DNA of 64,000 bases from Leptolyngbya sp. SIOISBB (GTDB taxonomy: Bacteria > Cyanobacteriota > Cyanobacteriia > Phormidesmidales > Phormidesmidaceae). The notes beneath the pieces were generated by a model. It saw only the letters and a list, made by a program, of their open reading frames with translations, was not told the DNA's origin and made no database searches. The stretch spans positions 7,278,026-7,342,025 of the forward strand of contig JAAHII010000001.1 of NCBI GenBank assembly GCA_010671905.1, given 5' to 3'. Positions within the stretch are counted from its first letter, which is position 1. Each line of letters starts with the position of its first letter. Of the stretch, positions 9,017-18,400 are shown piece after piece. Made by a program: the position numbers and the translations under genes.

Positions 9017-9859
9017 ATGGAATGGCTTGCTGCCCCACTCGGCTTCGCAAAATATGTACTAACGGGTTTGGTCATGTATGGCTGCTTTATGGTGGCCGAG
9101 CGAGTCCGTCCTGCCGAACCTCATCAGCCCTTGTCTCATATCTGGTTTAATCTCCGATGGTATGTGGCTTACAGCTTAATTGTCGTGCTCATACAGGCAC
9201 TCGGCATAGGGGTCGCCGTCACTTGGATACAGGAATTTCTTGGAGCTCCTTTAATATCGCTGCCGATCCCTCAAAATATTTGGGGCTATGGTCTCCTATC
9301 GTTGCTGTATTTACTGGTTACTGATTTTTTCTATTATTGGTTTCATCGGTGCCAGCACCAAGTTCCCTTCTTGTGGGAGCAACACAAATTTCACCATAGC
9401 GAAGTTTCTTTGAATGTCACCAGTACCCGCCGAGTTCATTGGTTAGAAGATCCTTTGATCGTGATTTTCCTAGTCCTCCCGATGGGCCTGTTATTTGAGT
9501 TCAACGGCTTGCCACTCGGCATTTTGGCATTTGTACAAGTGCTTTGGCTACAGTTTATTCATCTCAACCTACGGCTGAATTTGCGATCGCTGTCGCCAAT
9601 TGTTGCCGGGCCACAATATCACCGGATTCACCACTCCTTTCAGTCAGAGCATTTAGACAAGAACTTCTCAGCTTTTTTCCCTTTTTGGGATATTCTGTTT
9701 GGCACTTATCATCATCCAAGATGTGACGAATTTCCCGCTACTGGCCTGGTTGAAAACGAAGACTATAACAATATTTTTGTGGCCAGCTCACTTCCCTTTA
9801 AAGAGTGGATAAGTCCGCGCTATTTTGGGAAGTATCTTAAGAAGTCGCTGAGGTCATGA
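9017..9859 (+). CDS. Membrane di-iron fatty acid hydroxylase / sterol desaturase family protein
   Basis: 280 residues from the ATG at 9017 (the frame also contains a TTG six bases earlier). The three histidine clusters of the FA_hydroxylase superfamily are present: HRCQH (110-114), QHKFHH (122-127) and YHRIHH (201-206), set among about four hydrophobic segments (roughly 10-30, 50-72, 90-108, 145-175). It should insert oxygen or a double bond into a lipid or carotenoid substrate at the membrane. It is divergent from the PPTase gene across 187 bp. A role in tailoring the FAAL/PKS lipid is attractive but is inference from position only. Confidence 0.88.
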   Translation: MEWLAAPLGFAKYVLTGLVMYGCFMVAERVRPAEPHQPLSHIWFNLRWYVAYSLIVVLIQALGIGVAVTWIQEFLGAPLISLPIPQNIWGYGLLSLLYLLVTDFFYYWFHRCQHQVPFLWEQHKFHHSEVSLNVTSTRRVHWLEDPLIVIFLVLPMGLLFEFNGLPLGILAFVQVLWLQFIHLNLRLNLRSLSPIVAGPQYHRIHHSFQSEHLDKNFSAFFPFWDILFGTYHHPRCDEFPATGLVENEDYNNIFVASSLPFKEWISPRYFGKYLKKSLRS

Positions 9860-10190
9860 ATTGTCTTGGAAAAAGACAAAATTCCAGTTTTATCGTACGA
9901 CGGTAGGCATCACCTGATGATCGCTAAATCAGCCTAATAGTCGCAATATTGCCTCCTCCCAAAGACTGGCTACTGGACTTACAACCTACCCTTAGGATTC
10001 ATAGGGCTAGCATCTCCCAAGCAGTGGGGGCCACTATCGCATCGCCCCTCACAGCCTGATCGGGAGCCTTCCTGCGAGTGCTGGGCGTTGAATGTAAAGT
10101 TTAGAAGTATCTCAACCTGTGAGTTACCATAATTGATGGATTGGGTAATTTAATGTTAGAACCCAGTCTTATTTCTAAAACTTAATTCCC
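9860..10190. other. Spacer upstream of DUF3102 gene
   Basis: No gene or convincing terminator seen. It probably holds the promoter of the gene at 10191. Confidence 0.45.
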
Positions 10191-11180
10191 ATGTCGGCAA
10201 TGAGTGGCCCGAACGATCCGGTTCAACTATCTACGTTTTTCGATTATGAAAGTCTTGACCGAGCACAACGTCAGGTCATTCAAGAACATACGGGTGAAAT
10301 TCGGAAGCGGTTACGCCGTTCGGCTCAGGATGTGTGGGAGATTGGTCAGCGCTTAGCCGATGTGCGATCGCGCCTGAAGTACGGGCAGTTTCTGACTTGG
10401 CTGAAAGCAGAATTTGGTTGGAGTCAGCGCACAGCCTATAATTTCATCAACGTCTATGAGACCTTTGGCGATAGATTTGCAAAACTTGCAAAAGTTGACA
10501 TTGCCACTTCAGTGCTGTATCAACTGGCGGCCCCCTCAGTGCCAGAAGAGTTGAGAACCGAAGTCCTGCAGGCCGCCGCTAGCGGCCAGAAGATCACCCA
10601 TAAGTCAATCAAGTCAGCGATTAAGCAGAGCAAGCAAACCACTAACACCGCCAGCATCGCGCCTGAAACTCAGGAGCCCGCGGTCAAGAAGCCGGAAATT
10701 ATCACGGTGATTCCCAAATCGGTTGAGCTGGCCAACCCATCGCGCGCGGCTGAGCCAGAGCCGGAGTTGGAAATTACCGCTGGCTGGTATCAACTCGGAG
10801 CTCAACATCTGTTTTGCGGTGATACCGCGACCCCTAGCTTTGTTAACGCGATATCCCAGGCGAAGCTGGCGATCGCAGTCACCGCTGAAGATTGGGCCCA
10901 CGACTGGCTGATCGACCAAGTCGATAGCGTCGTTGTTTTGCCGCAGGAAAAATTTACGATAGGCACTTTGAAAGAACTGCTGGGCTTACTTTCTCGGACG
11001 GGAGACACGGTCGTTTTTCCCTGGTTGCCCCTGCCAGAGATGATTGCGACGGCCCACAGTTTGGGGCGACTGGTGTATGCGGGCGACCCGAGTAAACAGC
11101 GTTGCCAACGAGCGATCGCGGCGACTGGCCTGCAGGTTCAGCCCCTTGCTAGCGAACCGGCTGTCACTTTGGCCGGATAA
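10191..11180 (+). CDS. DUF3102-domain protein with methyltransferase-like C-terminal remnant
   Basis: 329 residues. Residues about 25-150 match the DUF3102 type: a basic helical stretch, then WEIGQRLADVRSRLKYGQF, WLKAEFGWSQRTAYNFINVY and a predicted helix-turn-helix, consistent with DNA binding. A Pro/Glu linker (155-195) leads to WYQLGAQHLFCGDTATPS (199-216). This closely resembles the segment (W.LG.H.L.CGD) that precedes the catalytic domain in ParB-linked and phage DNA N-methyltransferases. The rest (217-329) has no DPPY/NPPY catalytic motif. The methylase half is therefore degenerate or repurposed, and a DNA-binding regulator is the safest reading. An internal TTTGCAAAACTTGCAAAA tract (10475-10494) resembles intergenic motifs at 19692 and 45026. 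Confidence 0.8.
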   Translation: MSAMSGPNDPVQLSTFFDYESLDRAQRQVIQEHTGEIRKRLRRSAQDVWEIGQRLADVRSRLKYGQFLTWLKAEFGWSQRTAYNFINVYETFGDRFAKLAKVDIATSVLYQLAAPSVPEELRTEVLQAAASGQKITHKSIKSAIKQSKQTTNTASIAPETQEPAVKKPEIITVIPKSVELANPSRAAEPEPELEITAGWYQLGAQHLFCGDTATPSFVNAISQAKLAIAVTAEDWAHDWLIDQVDSVVVLPQEKFTIGTLKELLGLLSRTGDTVVFPWLPLPEMIATAHSLGRLVYAGDPSKQRCQRAIAATGLQVQPLASEPAVTLAG

Positions 11181-11331
11181 ACCCGGTCAAGTATCGAGGG
11201 CGTGTCATCCATTAAACTCAGGCGCTTTTAAGATCAAACACTGCCACGCCCGCACTCCCCTAACCAGTCGGGGGCTGCGTCCCTTCTGTTGAGAGGATTT
11301 GACTACTAAATTATGAGAGCCCCTAGCCAAT

Positions 11332-12081
11332 ATGCCGCTGCCAACTTCCCCCTGGCTCAGTTGTCCTACCCCAAACTCGCAAGCTCGCCTCAGGATGTTT
11401 TGCTTCCCCTATGCGGGCGGGGCGGCTCAGATCTACCGACACTGGTCAGTTGCCTTACCACCTGTTGTTGAAGTTTGCGCGATCGAATTACCCGGACATG
11501 GTCGACGCATCGCCGAACCCCCGATGACTCAATTAGCTCAGCTCGTTGACCATTTAGGCACAACCTTGTTATCGGGGTTGAATCAACCCTTCATTTTCTT
11601 TGGGCACAGTCTGGGTGCGCTGATTGCCTTTGAGCTGACGCGATGGCTGCGATCGCGTCAATTGCCGCTGCCAGACTTGCTGGTGGTATCTGCGGCCCGC
11701 GCACCCCATCTGGCCTTAACTGAGCCGCCGCTGCACCAACTGCCGAAAGCGGACTTTCTAACTGAATTAAATCGTTATGGTGGCACCCCTCAGACTGTCA
11801 TCCAAAATGATGAGCTGATGGAGCTGTTGCTGCCCACACTGAGGGCGGATTTTGCCCTGTTAGAAACCTATCGCTATCAAGCTCAGGCACTGTTGTCGTG
11901 TGCGATCGCAGCCATTGGTAGTAAGCAGGATGCGATCGTGAGTCTTGACGAAGTGAAATCTTGGCAGACTCATACGGCGGCAAAATTTTCGCTAGATGAG
12001 ATTAGCGGCGATCATTTCTTTGTTCATCAGCCCCAGCTTTTACCCCTAATTGCCAGCAAACTAGAGCACCTCGTCCGTTAG
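11332..12081 (+). CDS. Type II thioesterase (alpha/beta hydrolase, GrsT-like)
   Basis: 249 residues. Start segment FCFPYAGG (24-30), ELPGHGRR (52-59), nucleophile elbow GHSLGA with Ser93, and C-terminal SGDHFF with catalytic His228, all typical of stand-alone editing thioesterases of PKS/NRPS clusters. It removes stalled or wrong acyl groups from carrier proteins and is therefore expected to act on the FAAL-ACP/PKS line encoded upstream on the opposite strand. ATG at 11332 with a plausible GAG-rich leader. Transcribed alone; the 151-bp gap to the DUF3102 gene leaves co-transcription open. Confidence 0.92.
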   Translation: MPLPTSPWLSCPTPNSQARLRMFCFPYAGGAAQIYRHWSVALPPVVEVCAIELPGHGRRIAEPPMTQLAQLVDHLGTTLLSGLNQPFIFFGHSLGALIAFELTRWLRSRQLPLPDLLVVSAARAPHLALTEPPLHQLPKADFLTELNRYGGTPQTVIQNDELMELLLPTLRADFALLETYRYQAQALLSCAIAAIGSKQDAIVSLDEVKSWQTHTAAKFSLDEISGDHFFVHQPQLLPLIASKLEHLVR

Positions 12082-12409
12082 ACATTGGAAACAACTTCTA
12101 GACGGGTCTGTCAAGCAGATGTGATTTCTTCAACCTTTGAAAGGAGGTCCCACAGCCGCCTATGACCAGGGTTTTGAAAACCGCTTAAGACCGATTCTCT
12201 AAACTCCGACTACACATCCTGCCCCCTTCGCACTCTTGCCCCCATAGCCCTCCACTAAAATCTGTAGCTCTATTCTGGAGAACTGGTATAGCGCCTTCTA
12301 AAAACCATCATGCCTGCATGTCCCCCTTCAGGAAGAGCTATACAGGCATGATTCTGGTCTCAAACGAACGTCAACGACCCTCTATCGGCCGTTTATTTCG
12401 AGGTGGCGA
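12082..12409. other. Convergent spacer between thioesterase and first giant exoprotein
   Basis: Convergent gene ends. It holds the hairpin described at 12308-12352 and no gene. Confidence 0.5.
12303..12352 (-). terminator. Terminator of the 12410-18877 gene
   Basis: Arms ATCATGCCTG and CAGGCATGAT (12308-12317 / 12343-12352). On the minus strand they are followed by GGTTTTTAG. It lies about 60 bp after the stop of the giant exoprotein gene. Confidence 0.6.
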
Positions 12410-15400
12410 CTAGGCGAAAATCGTTGAGTCAACACCCGTCACGCCCTGCAACGCCCCTAACAATTCGTTGCTTTGCGTGAGCACGAGGGTATTGTCACCA
12501 GACTCGAGTAGCTGTACACCTTCTGGTGTTAGACCACCCAACGAGATCGTATCAATGCCAATCTCAAAGTCAGTGACAATGTCAACGCCTTGACCTAAGC
12601 CAAAGACAAATTGATCGGCGCCAACCCCACCGGTATAGGTATCGTCGCCATCGCCACCATTGAGGAAGTCATCACCGCTAAGGCCCAAAATGATGTCATC
12701 TCCCCCGAGTCCGTTGATGACATCGTTAGATTGACTAAAGCCTCGAATGGTATTGTCCAAGTCATTCAAGAAGGTGACCGTGTCGCGATTCCAGAGATGG
12801 CTCTGGGTGGAATCGGCATTGAACACGTCAAAGCTATCGGCAAAGTTAGCCTCGCCGTCAAACAAAATGTTGCCGCGATCGACGCTGCCCCCCCTCTGTT
12901 TCAGAAGATTGTCTAGGTTATCCAGCGCAAAATCTTCTAGAACAACTTGAGTGCCGGTGACATCCCCTACAAAGGTGATTTCGAGATTTTCACCAGCTTG
13001 CGTCAATCGCAAGTTTTCTGGCGTTAACCCGGCCCCCATGAACTTGATCGTATCCAGTTCATTGATGATGGTATCGTCGGGACGTGCTCCTAGGCCCACG
13101 CCGCCAAAGTCAGTAATGGTGATAACTTCACCAGCTGCCACATCAAACTGAACCTGTCCTCCCAAGCCAGAGAGAGCACCACCGCCCGTCGTGCCATCTT
13201 CGATCGTGACTTCGATGGTGCTCGCGGCGGGGTCAACTTCGTAGGCTTCTCCATCAATGAGTTCGAAGGGCAACACTTCAGTGCCTTCGGCCACATCATC
13301 TTGGAACACGGGGACCGTCACTGTCGCGGTGGGGTCAGTAATGCGGAAGAACAGTGAACCAGCCACTTCATCGGTACCGACAATGTTGCCGCCCGTGACG
13401 ACCACGCCTTCGACGACCGTCTCGTCTTCGGGTAGACGAGGATTAGTGGCGTTGACATCAAACTCAGCGATCGCCCTTGGTGGTCCGGCCAACTGCACCA
13501 CCAAGCCGTCTGCGGGAATGTCACCCGTGACGTCAAAGGTGACTTCGATAACCGTTTGGTCAGATTCCACTAGCGTCGTGGGTGTCGCCGTCACGCCCAC
13601 CGTGGGACTGGTCGCTGGGGGCACCCCATCGGTCACGGTAAAGGTGCCACTATTAGCGGTCGGGTCAACCGTGTAGCCTTCGCCTGCGGTCAAGGTGTAG
13701 GTGTAGGTCTGGTCGGCCTCTTGGACCAGGTCATCCGCTACCGGCAGCGTGATACTGGCGGTTGACTCGGTGATGGTGAAGCTAAAGTTACTGAGGAAGC
13801 CCGTGCCGGCAGCGGCGGGGTCGGAGTTGTCTTCAGCGGGGTCACCATCTTCGAGGGCAAAGACGTCCAGAGTGCCCCCCACAATATTGCCAAAGTTATC
13901 GTTATCGGCCTCAAACGAGGTGTCGAAGCGATACAGGATGTTGCCTTCATCCGTGACACGAGTTTGCACCGCGCCATCGCCATCCGGAGCCAAGAACTGT
14001 TGCAGAATCTCCGCAATATCTCCTTCCAAGTTGACGGTGATGCCCTCGGGAGGAATCTCGCCGTCCACCGCGAAGTTCAGGACCAAGGCGGTGCCATCGG
14101 CTTCGCTAATTAGCCCCGGTGTCGTGCTAAAGCTCACGACGGGGGCATCGCCACCACCTGTCGTGTCGTCTTCCAGCAGAGCGTCGATGCGAGCATCCCC
14201 AACGTCGGCCCCCGCAAGATCCGGGAGTCCCAGAGCGGTAGCCACTTCTGGGGACAGCAGCAAGTCAGCATCGCTAATTTCAAACTCGTCGCCGGAGACC
14301 GATACCGTTCCGGGATTGCTGATATCAAATAAGACCTCTAGACCCAGCGGATCATCGAGCGTATCAGCCACAAAGAAACCACTGGCGGTGTCGGTAACCC
14401 GACTGGGGTCAAAGCCGATCGAGAATTCACCGACGGTGGCTTGAGCCCCACCCAGCCCCAAAGTCAGAGTACCGTCGTGCTCAATGGAGCCTCCCAGCGG
14501 CGTAAACGGTACGGGGGCAAAGGTAAAATCAGTGTCATCAGTGATGGCAAAGCCCACCTGGAAATTGTCAGAAAATGGGGGCGTATCACTGTCAACACCG
14601 ACTAGGGTGAGGCCAGCGGCAGACTCTAACAAAGGCAGGTCTAAGAATACGCTAGTAACCCCAGATTCGACTTCAAAGACGGCGTCTTCACCCCCATCGT
14701 TAATCGTGATGGCCACCTCGCTGGCATCTGGGTTGATATCGTAGTTTTCTCCATCGAGCACCGCAAACTCAAACAGTTCTGAACCTTCATTTGCCCCATC
14801 ATCGAAGACATCGAAGCTGATGGTGGCGGTGTTGTCAGTCATGATAACTGTGAAGCCGCTGCCATCTTCGTTGGGAGCGGGAAAGCCTGCTAGTCCCTCA
14901 AACGCAACGTTAGGATTGCCCGTTTCGTCGTCAACAGTGATAAATTCACCGATCGCCCCCACGGTGGGACTATCCACAAAGACCTCGATGCCCCCATCTG
15001 AGATATCGCCCTGAGCCGTCAGGGTGATGGTCAAAGGCTCACCTTCATCCACTTCTGTGGAGTCAACCGCGAGGCTGACGACCGGACCGCCGACCCCTTC
15101 TACACCGTCGGTGACCGAAATGGTGGCAGAGGTGGCCTCTGGGTTCAGCACATAGCCTTCACCAGGCAAGAGGCCAGTGGTAAAGGTGCTGTCAGGCTCA
15201 GCCAAATTGTCATCAAACACGGCGACCTTGATAAAGGCGTCGGGCTGAGTCAAGTGCCAGTCGATCAAGAACTGCCCAGTTGCGATTTCTTCAAATCCAA
15301 AGAATTCGAGCCCGCTAATGACTTCGGGGTTCTCAAAGTCGAGCAGGTTGAAGTCCAGCTGAGTATTGGGGAAGAAATTGGCGTCCGTGCGAATCACCAG

Positions 15401-18400
15401 TCCATCTTCAGGAAACTCGCCGTCTACCGAGAAATTGAAAGTGATCGGGGTACCTTCCGCTTCGTTCAGACTGTCGGGAGTTGCTGTGAAGCTGACGACG
15501 GGATCGCCACCACCCGTCGTGCCATCTTCGATCGTGACTTCGATGGTGCTGGCAGTAGGGTCGACTTCGTAGGCTTCTCCATCAATGAGTTCGAAGGGCA
15601 ACACTTCAGTGCCTTCGGCCACATCATCTTGGAAAACGGGCACCGTCACTGTCGCGGTGGGGTCAGTAATGCGGAAGAAGAGCGAACCGGCCACTTCATC
15701 AGTACCGACAATGTTGCCGCCCGTGACGACCACCCCTTCGACGACCGTCTCGTCTTCAGGTAGACGAGGATTAGTGGCGTTGACATCAAACTCAGCGATC
15801 GCCCTCGGGGGTCCAGCCAACTGCACCACTAAGCCGTCTGCGGGAATGTCACCCGTGACGTCAAAGGTGACTTCGATAACCGTTTGGTCAGATTCCACTA
15901 GCGTCGTGGGTGTCGCCGTCACGCCCACCGTGGGACTGGTCGCTGGGGGCACCCCATCGGTCACGGTAAAGGTGCCACTATTAGCGGTCGGGTCAACCGT
16001 GTAGCCTTCGCCTGCGGTCAAGGTGTAGGTGTAGGTCTGGTCGGCCTCTTGGACCAGGTCATCCGCTACCGGCAGCGTGATACTGGCGGTTGACTCGGTG
16101 ATGGTGAAGCTAAAGTTACTGAGGAAGCCCGTGCCGGCAGCGGCGGGGTCGGAGTTGTCTTCAGCGGGGTCACCATCTTCGAGGGCAAAGACGTCCAGAG
16201 TGCCCCCCACAATATTGCCAAAGTTATCGTTATCGGCCTCAAACGAGGTGTCGAAGCGATACAGGATGTTGCCTTCATCCGTGACACGAGTTTGCACCGC
16301 GCCATCGCCATCCGGAGCCAAGAACTGTTGCAGAATCTCCGCAATATCTCCTTCCAAGTTGACGGTGATGCCCTCGGGAGGAATCTCGCCGTCCACCGCG
16401 AAGTTCAGGACCAAGGCGGTGCCATCGGCTTCGCTAATTAGCCCCGGTGTCGTGCTAAAGCTCACGACGGGGGCATCGCCTCCCGTCATGCCGTCAGCAT
16501 CCTCAATGGATAACGTCACTGCGCTAGCAGCACTATCAACCACGTAGCCATCACCCGCCTGTACGGTGTAGGTGATCGCTTCGACCCCTTCATCCAGGTC
16601 ATCATCAAAGACCGGCAGCGCGATCGTGGCAGTCGGGTCGGTGACATTGATCGTAAAACCGCTAGCGTCGGCGTTGGCACTCACTAGTTGCGCGCCGGTA
16701 AAGACAGCGGCACCGACATCAAATTCGGCTAAAGAACCGGGGATATCGCTATCAATGGTGACGTTAATCCCTTCTGCGGGGGGGGCTCCGCTGAGACTAA
16801 CTGTCAGAGTAGTCACGGTGCTGTCTTCTTCGACGAGGGCGGTGGGGCTCGCATTAATACCAACGACGAGGTCATCAGGCGGTGGTGGATCACCAACGGT
16901 CACCGTCACCGTCGCGGTATCGGTGCCACCCTCTCCATCACTCACAGTGTAGCTAAAGCTATCGTCACCACTGAAGCCCGCATTCGGTGTATAGGTAAAC
17001 GAGCCATCGTCACTGAGGTTCACCGTGCCGTCGCTGGGATCGGTCGCAATGGCGGCAGTCAGTGCATCACCATCCGCATCTGTGTCACCGTCTAGCACAC
17101 CACTGGTGGCATCAATCGTGAGTGGCGTGTCAAAGGCGGTGCTGTAGCTATCGTCATCAGCCACTGGCGGGGTATTGACCACGTTGGTATCTTTGATCGT
17201 TAGCGTCACATCCCCTTGCGTAGAACTAATGGTGTAACCCTCTCCTGCCAAGACCGAGAAAGTAGTCTGCTCTTCGCCGATATCATCGTTCCGCAGCGGG
17301 CCATCCGGATCCGTGACGGCTCCATTTTCAGTGCGATCCGGATCATCAAATACAGGCAATGTGATCGTGGCAGTTTGCGCTAAAACGGCAAAGGTAAAGC
17401 CGCTATTATCGGCAAATCCGGCCACCAACTGGCCACCGGTAGCAGAAGCTTGTGGCGGCGGTGGAAAGATATCAAAGTCCCCCAGGGCAAAGGTTTTACC
17501 AGTGCCGATATCAACCAACAGGCCGCCAGCCGGGGGGGGCTCACTCAGGCTAATGGTTAAGGTGACCTCTGTCCCCTCATCTTCCACAAGAGTAGTGATA
17601 TCAGACGTCAGACTTACTTCAGGCAAGGCGGGCGGGGCACCGACGGCCACGGTTACCGTCGCGGCGTTGGAGTTGGCAGTCCCATCATTTGCCTGATATG
17701 TGAAACTATCGTTGCCGCTGAAGCCCGCATTGGGGGTATAGGTAAAGGAACCATTGCTGTTGAGGGTGACGCTGCCATTACCGGGGCCACTGATCAGAGC
17801 GGCGGTGAGCGCATCGCCATCCGCATCGGTATCGCCATTCAGCACGCCGTTACCAGCATCAATTGTGAGCGCCGTATCAAAGTCGGTGGCGTAGCTGTCA
17901 CTGTCTGCGACCGGAGCCGTATTGGCGGCGGGCACTTCACTAGGGTCATCGTAGATTGTTGTCGTCGTCGAACCGACAATGTTGACAGTGGTCCCGGGTG
18001 AAACGGCAGAAGCCGTCCAGGTGTAAGCATCCGGACTGTCATTCTGAAAGTCGTTAAACACTGGCAGGCTAATGCTGGCAGTCGGCGCAATGATGGTCAC
18101 TTCGAAGGCCGAGAAATCCAGATTAGGCGAAACATCGACGGGTTGACCGGCCAAACCTGTGAACGTCAGCGCAAAAAGGTTCCATTGATTAATGGCTTGT
18201 GGGCGATCGGCCTCAAAGCGGACGACGCTGCCGCCAGGCGGAATGGGGCCATCAACGCTAAAGTTAAAGCTGAAAGGGGTGCCTTCACTTTCGATCAGCG
18301 TGTTGGTACTGACACTGAAGTTAACCGTCTCAAAATGAGCGGGATAGCTGGCTTGTAGGGTCTCGGAGAAGATCAGTGGGGTTTGCACCTGCCCATAGTG

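Noticed and set aside
8950-9150. 66-codon frame overlapping the hydroxylase start
   Set aside because: Different frame from the His-box protein, no domain.
13257-16547. Several plus-strand frames with long near-identical repeats
   Set aside because: Antisense of the duplicated Calx-beta segment; the minus frame is continuous and has real domains.
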